This document shows positions 44,955 through 56,507 of a stretch of DNA of 64,000 nucleotides, piece by piece. Position 1 is the first letter of the stretch, and each line of letters opens with the position of its first letter. Both the position numbers and the translations under genes were made by a program. The notes under the pieces are model-generated. The model searched no databases and was not told the DNA's origin. It saw only the letters and a list, made by a program, of their open reading frames with translations. This DNA is from Kalmusia sp. IMI 367209 (Eukaryota > Ascomycota > Dothideomycetes > Pleosporales > Didymosphaeriaceae): the NCBI GenBank assembly GCA_027946365.1, contig JAPEUQ010000003.1, positions 2,108,001 through 2,172,000 on the forward strand, read 5' to 3'.

Positions 44955-47900
44955 TTATGAGAATCTGGGCTCATTCGGTGGCCCCCCATAAGTTCGAGGC
45001 ACCATATTATACGTCTGCTGAGGAGCCTGCTGTGCGTGGTACTGGCCCTGGGCGGGGCCATGGAAATTGCCTGATGACGGGACGTGCTGGGAAGCTCCGT
45101 ATTGCTGACCTTGATGTTGCGGCCATGGTACATTATTGATCGCATTCATATTTCCTTGATCGATCTGATCTTGGGAACTATCGTACCGTTCCTCCCGCAG
45201 CCATGCAAGTTCACTGTCTGTTTTACCGAAGATGTCAGCTCTGTCTTGATCGTAAGACATTGTCGCCCTGTCGACTAGCTCAAAGTGCGATGATCGAAGT
45301 TGTTTTTGGATATTCGGATCACTTTCGCGGTCTATATCTCCATCATAATGTGCGAGTGATGCGGCAATAAGGAACGCGTTGCGAATTTGACGCCCGTTCC
45401 ACATGCCTATCCCAGATCCGGTGTTGTGTTGATCATAGTGCTTTTGAGCAAAGCTAAGGATATCATTCTCGGCAATGGAAAGACGAGAGGACTCTTCAGT
45501 TCGTTGCTGCTCAATTACCCGCAGACGCTTGATGTTGTGCTTGAAGATTTCAAGAGTTTGGTTCCGGTTGAGTTGGTGATATTTGAGGTGTAGATGCACT
45601 CGTGATTTGATGGCTTCGTCTAGGACTCCGACACGGTTAGTAGTGAGGAAGAGGACGCCGTTATAGTACTCGAGCATTCGTAAAAATACTGTGCTCTGTT
45701 AGTCCCAGCCATGCCACTCTGAATTCTCTACTCACCAGAGACGAGAGCATTCCTCTGAAGATCGGCGCCGTTCTTTTCTCTGCGAGCGATGAATACATCG
45801 GCTTCATCAAGAAGCAGAACACAGTCCCAGAGATGCGCTAAACGGAAGATTTCTTTCAAAGATGATTCGACTTTCTCAGGCGTGAACCCTAAGTCACCAC
45901 ATGTGATGGGAAATAATGGCCTTTTCCATTTCTGCGCAACGGCTTCAGCCGTTGCTGTCTTCCCAACGCCAGGAACACCATGTAGTAAGATTACAATGCC
46001 TCTGCCTTTTCCTCTTATCAAATCCTGCGTGGGAACTTCAACACCTTGTAGTTCTAGCTCCTTCTTCCGAAAGTGAGACTGCAAAAGTGCAGTAATGAGT
46101 TTCTTATTCTCGTGGGAGATTTGCAATTGTTCGAATGCCTCACCCTCTTCGCCTTGCCCTTTTGATCGCTTCAGGTAGCGCGAATCGATCGGGACAAATT
46201 TTCGATCCCATACGGCGTAAGCAAACATGCGTCGGGGAAGAAGCGCTAGTTGATCGCCAGATGGAGGCTTTTCATCTCCATGGACCAAGACTGGGTTTTT
46301 GATGAGAAGTTTTTCGAAATCTGCATCGTGTATCCATTGATCCATAACAACTGTTTCTCTCCATGAAGACTTCACAGTTGTCCTATTTTCGTCCATCCAT
46401 TCAATCAGCGGATGGTTTTCCAGCTTTTCTTTCATATCATACTCTCCAGGAAGACCCGGACTTAGAAACGTAGAAGGTGGCTGCCAAGTGGGACAGTAAT
46501 CGAATGCTTCAGAAAGATCTATGAGAACATCGCTTTCCACGTGCTCTGGGGTCTTCATAGGTTCAGTGGTCTTGGGGTCCGACATAGGTATCCCATTGGG
46601 GCCCCTAGTTAAGCTCCACCCGCTGTAGAAACTGTAGCGTTGGGAAACATGATCCACAAAGTTAGCACCGTCAAATCGGGCTTGGGCCATGTCTGCTTCC
46701 CCGTTCTGGGAAAGGTATTGTACAGGGAAAAAGTCTAAAGTCATAATATCCTTCTCCCCTTCCCAAAAATGCAAAGTGAAGTTTGATGCGGAAGGCACAT
46801 ATTTATCTCCATTATGATCAATGTAATAACAGTTCAGTGACCATGAACTGTCATCGTGTTCACAAGGATATGTGTCGCAAGTACACCGAGGACCAGATGC
46901 CGCTGTCCAGAAAGTCCTTTGTATCCTCTGATCTGTCACTGCCTTTTGGCCCGCTTGATCTTTATTAATAAAGATATAAGTACCAATCTTGAACAGATAA
47001 TCTAGATCGCAATGTCGAACTGTTCGTGCCTTTGGGAGCGCAGGATTGTCGAAGCGCCGTGAATCCGGCACGATCTCCTCGTCCATGAATTTGATATAGC
47101 ACTGGAGCTCATCGAGTGCCTCTTTGCTAGTAAAATTAGGAGCGGACTTATTCGGCGAGATGTCACTAGAACCGGTCTCTAAGACCGATTCTATTTGTTG
47201 GTCTTCAGCTAGTGTGGTGGTAGATGTTTGGGTGTCTTGTATGATCTCCTCAACTTTCCGCCTTATCTGATCCTGAACAAGAAGCAGGTGGCGAAATGGC
47301 CGAAAGAATGTACGAGGCTCGCCACCCCACGTTTCCAGTCCTTCCCGACAGCGGCCCAACAACTGCATCACCGGTAGAGAGTTAATCCGAATACGATGGA
47401 TCCATGGTTCACATCTGTAATTCTGCGGGATTACATACGCTTGGGACGAAGCGTACCGAGATTTAAATGGTGGTGGGGGAGGTTGTGAGAAAGGATTATG
47501 ATGACGAGTAGGATAATAACGAGGAAGAGGAGGATGAGGAGGGCCCGGCGGCAAACGTTCAGAGGCAGTACTTGGAGCATGGTCCATTGATGGAGCTGGA
47601 GGGACTTGGGGAATGATTCCCGCCACAGCACGCCTCTGTACTTCCTCTGCCATCTGTTGTTTGAGGGAGCTGTTAGACTCAAGCACCTCAATTGCAAATT
47701 GCCCTTCTTCCTCATAAATCCTATTTTTGAATTGTTCCCAATTGCATCTGCGGACTTGAGGTATCATTCGTATTGGACTTCGTAACTTGTCATCACCAGC
47801 ACCCTGCTTATTGTTGATGTCACCGCCTACGACGCTCGCAGCAGCATGCTCTTGCGGGTCCACGCTTTTGATTCTTGTTTCTTGCGCTCCGTCTGCTGGA

Positions 47901-48148
47901 GAGAGAATGTCGTTTGGGGATGGAGACGGAAAAAAGGGACTGGTTGCAGCAAAGGGATTAACGGTCGCAGTGCTTAGGCTGTGAATCGATTTTGTCAGAT
48001 CTCCAATGCTCTTGTCAACTCGATCGAGCGATTCTTGCGCTTTTTGAAGTCCACTGAGAGGGCGCAGTTCCTCGTCTTCTGATAAATCTGCATTTTTGGC
48101 AGTCTGTAGCCTACTCTGGGGAAAAGTAGGTCTGTCTTCCATATCCAT
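44955..48148 (-). CDS. AAA+ ATPase with N-terminal fungal regulatory region
   Basis: Exons 48148-45736 and 45688-44955, intron 47 nt (GTGAGT ... CACAG), joining NALVS to VFLRMLEYY; 1048 residues. The AAA+ core has Walker A HGVPGVGKTATAE (about residues 723-735), Walker B CVLLLDEADVF (about 776-786), the arginine-finger/second-region stretch AIKSRVHLHL and sensor-like LFLTTNR. The ~650-residue N-terminal part, with YCIDHNGDKYVP-like and RTFWTAASGPRC segments, resembles from memory the DUF7025 region found before AAA cores in ascomycetes. A disordered Ser/Pro-rich N terminus and Gln-rich tail flank these. Likely an ATP-driven remodelling protein; target unknown. It is transcribed divergently from the DUF7708-like gene, with 596 bp between starts. 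Confidence 0.85.
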
Positions 48149-48744
48149 GGTCAGAATGCGCAGATTTTCATCAGCAGCGGAAGAAGATCTGAATTACGTT
48201 TCGCTTTGATGATTCTAAGAGGAATAATCACCTCGAGGCAGTTCTCTTTGAAAGTTTTCCGAGATAAAGAAGGATTGGGACTGGAGTTTGGAATAAAGCA
48301 ACGTTGCCACCGAGCGGCTGAACTTTCAGCCTCATTAAGAGGATGATTAGTGGCCCCCCACCATTATTCGATAAAATCCCATGCTGCTGACAAGTTTCCA
48401 TTACAAATCGGAACGTGGGACAGAATGCAGAAAAGTGATCCAATCAAAATGCGCATACTCCACATGAAACCCTGTAGACGCTGAGATAACAAGGCGCAGT
48501 GCGTGCAGCGCTCGCTTAGACGTGCGTAACATATCCTGTTCATTCAAAGCTCAGGTTCACCGGTGCAAATAATCAGCCTTGTTGGATTGAAATTTAGCTC
48601 AAGACAAAGTGCTTGCTATATGACAGACAGACTCCTCGAGCCTATCGCACCCTATTTGCTTTATATTGGCAAGGTGACTCGCTAATCGATTGACTCTTCG
48701 CGTCTATTCAACATACTTCTTTTGGGCGACGAGCGCTCCTGGTC
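48149..48744. promoter_or_regulatory. Shared divergent promoter region
   Basis: 596 bp between the start codons of the AAA+ gene (-) and the DUF7708-like gene (+). No specific operator identified. Confidence 0.4.
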
Positions 48745-51331
48745 ATGGATGTCACAACAAATATCCGACAACCACCGCCGGATGCCATCAGGAGTGCCAT
48801 GAATAACGACTCAGAAATCCAAATATTTGAAAGTTGGAAGAATCACGTAGGTAAAGACCTTCATCCTACTTTCGGAGAAAAGACACAGTACAACAGCCAA
48901 CGCGCCATCTGGAGACGTCCTCTTACCCAGTGAGCCAAGATCGTTTCTCGCCTACATATGCTATTTGGACTTATACTTCTCCAGAGAGCTCGAGACCGTT
49001 CTTGCTTCATCCCAACAACTGGACCCAAACTTTGATATCAAAGGATGCACTTGGGAAGACCTGCTCAATCATATTAACACTGCCATATGTTTGGATGAAG
49101 AGAAGGGCAAGAACAGCAAAATTCGAGGTTCTATTCGAAATGCAAAAGCCGATCTTGTGTTTTTGAACTCTTTGACGTCGCTGATTCCGGACGAGAAGGG
49201 TCTGAGTGTTCTTCGTGGTGGATTATCCATCATATTCAAGGTAGATGATCGCAGATCCGCTCAAGTTTAGCTCCTCTGATTGTAAAATAATAGTCATGGT
49301 CACAACACATCGAGACCCGAGAGCGGGTCTTAGATATGCTCAAGAACATCGTTGAACTCTTCGCCTCAGCAGCTTCGCAACGCCGTTTCTTTGCAGCAGA
49401 TGAAGAGCTAAAAACTCTACTTTTCGATTTATACGGCGTCATGTTAGGCGCAGTACGGGAACTTATCAATTTACTTCTACGAACGCACAATGGAAACTGT
49501 AAGATTGCCCGTATCCTAGAGTTAAAGTTTATCACTGATTGATTGCAGGGATTCAAAGAGTTCGCAAATAGCTTCCAACTCATGAAGCACAGACAGTCGA
49601 AGAAATAATGACACATATTGAGAACTTCAAGATGCGAATCAATAATCGCCTTGATATCTTAGGCCTTGAACGTGATGCCGCTACGCACAAGAATACCGAA
49701 GCAATCAAAACCGAAGTTCAAGCTACGCGTTATCAAGTCTCCTCCATTAGAACCAATGTCCAAGAAGTTGAAAGCAGCGTCCAGCAAGTCTGCATGCAAA
49801 ACCATAATATTAGCGTGCAGCTTAACCGTATAGGCAGCTCTATGCAACACACTAGCGCCAATCTCGAGAAGTATGTGGAAGCTTCGGTGGCAAGACAATT
49901 TGAGCAGTGGAAGAAGGAATTTGATTTAGGCCTTGGCAACATGAAGAAAGAATATCAGGACAATGCCGCGGGTATCATACAAACCTTCATGTACCAGTTC
50001 ATGGGGGAGAAAATGTATGCTGAACGTAAGCCATATCAGTTTCCTTACTGTCACCTAAGGACTCAACACTGACGATCTATCAGAACTTGGCTGGGTTCCG
50101 CGCCCCTCAACTCAGCCCCAGCCATTAACTTTTCAGCCCATTGATATTCCTATGGAGCATATAATCTACAACCTCAACGTAGACCCCACCCCACTCCTCC
50201 AAGAGACGCAAAACATCCTCCGCCAAAGCACAACCATGCAACCTGACGGTCTTGCCAAAGTACGAACGCTCGTCTCGATGGACCAGTTCCTCAATTTTGT
50301 AACTACACCCTACCCGAATGTTCTTCTTGTAGACGGATATTGCAGGGAAAGTGGTATCGGACGGACATCCCCACTATCAATATTCTGCGCATCTTTGGCA
50401 GCAACACTCGCATACGCCGAGTCCAACATCGTTTTGCATTTCTTCTGCGAACACCATGGTAGACCGAACGATCCCATTTGTGGTCCAGGGGGTTTATTGA
50501 GATCTTTGATAACACAGATGATCCTGTATCCGAATGCTATGGACAGCCGGTCGGTGTCGATGGAGCCGAGCATGTGGGATGCGACCAACAACTTCGATGT
50601 TAGCGCTTTACTTGGGCTCTTTGAACAAATCCTCGTAAGTACCATAGCTGCCGTTTCATCTACCTTCCTATGCTACCATCTGTACTATTTTCCTAGCTTT
50701 CTTCCCCCACTTCCCCAAGTCTTGTGCTCTCTACATCTTATTTGGTGCTCTTTCCAATACTTTTTGTATTATTCTTTATTTTTATCCAACATCTCTTTAG
50801 ATTATGTCTGAAGCTTCTATGTGCTTTCTATATGCGCTAAATTGCTCCCACCAAGTGACAAGTACCTCTCTATTCTACTTACACTCACTAATTTACGTCA
50901 ATCCATAGTTCACTCTTTCTCCCTCAAAGACCCTCCACATCATCCTCGACAATATATCCGCCTACCAATCCGCTCTTCACACCTTCCACGCGCCTACGCT
51001 CCAAATCATTCGAAATCTGCACCATCTAGCCACTACCCGGCGCTCTGGACCCCAAATCAAACTCTTCATGACCAGTGCGGGGAGGACCATGAATGTCCCA
51101 AATTTGGTCAATGAACAGGGTGGGGAATATCTCGCTCTTCGTACAAGTGCGCGGGACGAGCGACCCACGCGCGGCCGCGCATTCGAACAGGACATCCGAA
51201 GCATAATGCAACGTCCTGACTCAGGTCCTCTCCTCTCGCCCTTTAACCGTGAGAGCAGACTCTCGGGGGAACAAATATACCACGGTAACCCGGCGATGGA
51301 ACGCTCACGGTCTGCGAGTCGCTACATCTAG
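48745..51331 (+). pseudogene. DUF7708-like/P-loop-like protein gene with one in-frame stop
   Basis: Exons 48745-48850, 48897-49240, 49294-49498, 49549-50025, 50084-50634, 50909-51331 join in phase to 702 codons. Codon 226 (TAG, 49569-49571) interrupts the frame, just after WIQRVRK; the next residues LPTHEAQTVEE continue the same frame. The N-terminal part (FLAYICYLDLYFSRELE, GCTWEDLL, SWSQHIETRERVLDML) fits, from memory, the fungal DUF7708 region of STAND-like proteins. A coiled coil (about 250-350) follows, then a P-loop-like YCRESGIGRTSP where the usual Lys is Arg, and LHIILDNISAY as a Walker-B-like strand. The last intron is 274 nt against 46-58 nt for the others. Probable recent pseudogene or truncated allele; a sequencing error is possible. 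Confidence 0.65.
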
Positions 51332-51362
51332 ATTACATTACTTCGTTATTTATAATCATATG

Positions 51363-54300
51363 TTATGATTTTTCTGTTACGGATTGGATAGTTTTGTACA
51401 TGACAGCGCATAACTCCGGAATCCGAAACGGCTTCGAAATTACGTCGTCCATGACTGCCTCTAACGCCTCGACTACCTGCTCTGACCTGACGTTCGCGGT
51501 CACCGCTATGACAGGAACATGGCTCCTAACTTGACCTTTCTGCTGCAGGGTACGGATCTCGCGGACGCATGTTAGCCCATCCATTATGGGCATCTCCCAG
51601 TCCATTAATATAAGTGACAACGGTTTCAACAAAGTGGGTGAGTCGGAGGAAGACGGAGAGGATGGTGCGCAAAATGTCGTGGTGCGGAGGTAGGATAGCG
51701 CTTCGCCGCCGTGGTTTGCGACCTCCACATTCATGCCGATATTTCGGAGCTGTTTTGTGAGGACGCGCTGGTTGACAAGGTTGTCTTCTACAATGAGAAC
51801 GCTCAAAAGGGCGTGAGTGGCTTCATTTTGGGTGAGGGTACGGCTGAGGGTTGGAGGTTCGTCAGTTGCGCTGCGCGAGCGGCTTGCCATGACAACGGAT
51901 TGGGTGCGCACGCTGAGATCGATAGGTGTAGGTGGGGAAGCAGCGCGACATTTCACATAGAAAGAGAAGATGCTACCGACTCCGGTACGGGATGCGAAAC
52001 TTATCGCGCCGCCGCTAAAGATTGGCGTTAGCAGATGAGGTGGAGAAGACTTAGATGTACCCACTGTAGTTCGGCGAGGCGTCGTGATATGAAAAGTCCA
52101 AGGCCAGAACCTCCTATTGAATAAGATCAGAATGAACTAGAAGATATTGCAGGCTATTGACCTACCATAATCAATATGTGTGCGCGGCGATGCCTGCGAG
52201 AAGCGAGCGAAAAGTAATTCCTGTTCGGCATCACTCAATCCTCGGCCAGTATCATGGACAGAAAAGATAACGTATATTATTTCTCCCTTCTCCCAATCCG
52301 CCTGGATTGTATGGGACTCTTCGACTTCGGACGTACGATGATACTTGACACGTTGTTCATCGCTGTGAAGGGGTTTTTCGGAAGAAACGCCTAGCCTGAC
52401 ACAGATAAGACGCGTTTCTTCAAGTCTCGTGAACTTGATAGCATTGGTAATGAGGTTCTATTCAATCAGCGAGATTGGCTATTGAATGGCGAAAGATGCT
52501 TACAATCAATATTTGAAGTACTCGTGTTGGATCAAGAGAGATATACTCGACGTTTGTCTGAATACATGACTCTTCAGCGTAATATTCGAGCGCGACACCT
52601 GCCGCTTTGGCTTCTCCTTCAAACATCTTAACGGCGTCTCGAGCGATTGATTCAAGTGGGAAGTCGACTGGTGTCATAACGAAAAGGCCAGAGTCTAGCT
52701 TCGACATCGTGAGAACATCTATCATATGTTAGTGATCATCACAATGAACTCGTATTGGTGATTGGAATACCGTCGACGATGGTTTTCATATGTTTCGAAC
52801 ATTGAACAATTGTATCGGCAGCTTCAATTGTGGTATCTAAAACCGTTCTATATGTCGATTGATAATCTTGGGACCTTTCGAAGGCTTTGTGAGAAAAAAT
52901 GATGCTCTATGTTATGGTAAGCACGACGCATTCAGACTATTGCGCGCCATACTCACATCGGCAGATTGTACAATAGCAGACAACGGGTTCCGCATTTCAT
53001 GCCTAAAGGAATAGTCTGCAAACAATGACGCAATCCAATGCTGACGTTTGAGTAATTACACGGACGATGCGTATGTAGTAGAACCTACTATGCCTTCCGA
53101 CCAGGGGACTATGATGAGAGATGATAACGAGAAAAAGAAGCGACTCACGATGTGGTATCAATAAAGTTCTCTAACTTGCGTTTCGACTCTCTCGCATTGT
53201 CGGCCTGCATAGCCTGCAGCTTCTCGCCCCATTTTTGCGAACTGATATCCTGGAAGCAGCCCACAATCTCCAACATCTCACCATCTTCGGCCAGTTCCGG
53301 CTGAATCGAAACCAATATCCACATAGGCTCCTCCGACAGAGATCCTTCGGAGCCTTGGCTCGGTACTTTCCATGTTCTCTTGAGCCGTAGCTCGAACGAT
53401 CTAGAACGGTATCAGTTAGGCACTCATATACCGGTGCTATGCTATAAAGTCGGACTTACTGGTGCTGTTTGGTTTTGATCAGCTCTTTGAACTTTTCTTG
53501 CCCTGTTTCACTGTACTCGTCGTCGATGAGTGCGGTCCAGGCATCGCCCAGCTCAATATCGCGGTTCTCTAATGCTGGATCTAGAATACGCCACCACGCA
53601 TCGTTTCTGTAAGAATAGATACCGTTTGTTCCAACAATAAAGATGCCAAGATCAGCGCGCTCAGCAAATCGTTGGAATTTCATAGCGTTTCGTTCCACCT
53701 CCTTTTTCGTGGCAAGGAGCTGTTGCTTAAGCTCGCTCCTCATCATTTCTGCGTTTGTAATGGCGCGTTCCCGACGATGTATATCTTCTTCATGTAACAA
53801 AATTGATGTCAAGGATGTGGAAAGCAACCGACACACGACCATGATGAAGTGACGGTAATCATCATCGTATGGACGGCGAGGATTCAGTCCAATAACCATG
53901 AAGCCAAGAATGTTATCTTTAGTTGACGTTGGGGTAATTGGACAAATAACAGCTCCTCGGCATGGGTCACCATATCCTTTCCATTGCGTACCATGTACCA
54001 GTAATGCTGTCGGCGAGCCGTCCGTCAAGTCAACCATGACTAGGCAACCATCATTTCTCGCGCGACGGAAGTAAGGCATGAATCCATCATCCTGATTAAA
54101 GTCAAGCTTATGAGCGGCGGCAGGAGAATCGGCTGGTAATCCGAACGAGCCTCGTAGAGTGCATTGCTGATAATCTTCGGCTATTCCTGTCAGACTAGAG
54201 GTTCGAGACGAGCTGCTCTGGAACTTTGCTTCCACAGAGTAAAGAAGTACAAACGGTATGTCTTTAGCATTGCGAGACATGACTTTGGTTGCAAGATCCC

Positions 54301-55321
54301 AGTAAGCGTCTGAACTGCGTGCTCGTGGCACCTCCTCACTCAATTGTAATATGGTATGCGCACGTCTTTCTGCAATTACCCCTCTTGTTGACTCAACAAG
54401 CGGCTCATAATGTGCAATAACTGCGCCTGTGGCATCAAAGACAGGTATGAAATTCCACGAGAAGTAAGTTTCTTCCATGAACCCGTTGCGAACGAAGTGG
54501 ATGGGGTTGTTCGTCCTTTGGACTGTCTCGCCAGCTAAATTTCGTCTGATCATGGGCTCGAAATGCTCCGACCAGACTGGTGCAAGGGCAACCCGAGCAC
54601 TGGCCCCCAGGCACGGGTGGAAGCCACCGAGCAGGTCAATGTACGGCTCGTTATATATCATGACTAGGTCGGAGCCGCAAAATACAACCGCGGGTCATGT
54701 ATCTTGCATGACGAGGTTGGCGATACTCTTAAGTTGCGACGACCACCCGCTCATCGAGCCTAACGACGTGCTCGCCCAATCTATACTGCGAACCCATGCG
54801 GTAAAGGGTGTCATACGCTCCGGTGGAGCATCATTTGTCCAGTCAAAGGGCGAGGTTTTAGTTAGAGAGGGAATTTTCAGCAAAGTATTATCTGCTTTGG
54901 TGTCTTGCTCGAATCCTAGTGTGTCGGCAGCTGCATTGGTTGAAGAGCGGCTTATGACGGTCCACTGATTCGAAACGGGGACTTTGATCCATGTGTGCTC
55001 GCGAAAAGCGTACGATTTGGTAACGGTACGAGCGTCAGATATCCAATTTTTAAAGTTTGTAAAGTCCTGGGGAGTGTCTAATGGAAGGTGGATCGAAGGA
55101 GCAGACCCAACCAACGAGCCCAACAGTTGTTGCGATTCAACTTCGGAAAAAGCAGCGTTCCAGAAACATGGCGCGGACGATTCTTCTTCAGTAGAGTTGA
55201 CAACAAATGAGGGCCGTGGGTCGCGCTCAATAAAGTTCAAAATGCCAATGCCACGCAGGCTTTCTGGAGCTAAAGCCGGGCTGCATGTGTGCTTGCCTGG
55301 CGCACTAATGGCAGATTGCAT
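51363..55321 (-). pseudogene. Hybrid histidine kinase gene with one in-frame stop
   Basis: Exons 55321-53460, 53400-53149, 53002-52967, 52906-52771, 52718-52504, 52457-52166, 52114-52065, 52014-51363 join in phase to 1165 codons. Codon 209 is TGA (54697-54695), between LVMQDT and PAVVFCGSDLVMIYNEPY, where an Arg codon CGA would fit. Domains: PAS-like (MIYNEPYIDLLGG), GAF-like region, coiled coil plus second PAS (FAERADLGIFIVG), HisKA with phospho-acceptor His at about 706 (SHEMRNPLSAI), HATPase with N box NLITNAIKFT, DTGRGLS and GGSGLGLFIS, and a C-terminal receiver with VEDN, acceptor Asp at about 1086 (LMDWEMP) and SKPF. All catalytic residues are kept. It could sense stress or light/redox via PAS; the signal is unknown. 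Either a very recent pseudogene, a base error, or a start downstream of the stop. Confidence 0.75.
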
Positions 55322-56507
55322 GGCCGTGGAGCTCTATGCTCCCTCTTATTGTGACAATGCACTCGAGCGAAGTGCGATGGCTTGCGCAAAGGTATTCAGA
55401 GCTCTCTGTAGGAGCCCTGACCGAGACTAGAGACGCTGAAGATGAGTGGGATGGAAATCGGGATAGTGTGCCGCAATGAGATTAGAGGGCCTGGACGTTC
55501 TGTGGCTAGAGTTTAGTGTGAGGCTTGAATCATGACGTCATATTCACTATTGCCGTTTTCAGCCGATCGAGCTCTACGATCATCAGTACAACGCCTGAGA
55601 CACTTCGATCAGATGCGAGCAGCATGAAAAGCTGCTTCCATCTTAACCAACGATTTAACCATTAACTCATCGGTACTCACGTTCGCTCACATAGACCCAG
55701 GAGTTTGGGCTACTTCAATGGTTCTCAATCTTCCTTCGTGTGTCTGGATTGGATTATCCGTATCAACCTCGCCACAGTACACAGCTTTGCATTTCTCAAC
55801 CACACAAAGGCACAACAAAATTTTCTAATCGGCCTGCGGGATTGTTCCTACCGGCAGACGAAACCTCACTGTTGGCCAAAGATTCAAAGTTCTATGGCAG
55901 AACGATGGCCACTTTTACAAGTCGTATTACATTGGGGGAATAGTGCGCACATACACCTGACGGGTCTCACTTAATTGCAATATTTCTCTCATCAAGTACC
56001 CGCGGCATTGCTTTCTTATTCGACGCTGTATAGTCGCGCAGTTCCCACTACGCATCTCGTAGTATTCGTAGGGAGCTTCCTTCCATGCCCATCAACTAAA
56101 AGCTCTACTGGCGGTATCTAATCTATGCTTAATAAGTCCACAATCCTACCCTATACAGCTCTTGCTGTAGTCAATTAAGGTTTACATAGCGAAAATACCT
56201 TGATGTGCGCGGACTGCCCAATCAGGGATGTAAGCCTAGGATAAGGCTTCCTAGGATCACGACCATGACGTAAGCTTGCCTAGTAAGATCCAACTCGCGC
56301 GACAACAGTGAGGTATAAAGTTATTCCAGACTACAAACGTCAATCATTTCGACTGTACGGTGCGAGGATCATACTGCCTGCTTGAAGCAAGTGGACAATC
56401 GGATATCAAGACAAACAACTACGCTAGACTCATTGAGTCCTCTGACCAAAGCCGTCTCATCGACATCTACGTCGCAATATCACTCCACACTGTTTTCGGT
56501 TTCAGTC
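55322..56507. other. Intergenic region between two divergent genes
   Basis: 1.2 kb between the histidine kinase start (-) and the FAD monooxygenase start (+), so it holds both promoters. No gene supported. A 15-nt pair of short inverted AGGCTTCCTAG/CTAGGATAAGG-like elements near 56230-56260 is seen but not interpretable. Confidence 0.3.

Noticed and set aside
50821..50900. KLLPPSDKYLSILL as an extra exon of the DUF7708-like gene
   Set aside because: The direct splice from 50634 to 50909 gives FEQIL joined to FTLSPSKTLHIILDN in phase and fits the expected order; the extra exon cannot be placed in phase.
54477..55430. Plus-strand ORFs (163 and 148 codons) over the histidine kinase 5' part
   Set aside because: Antisense to PAS-like coding sequence; no recognisable content.
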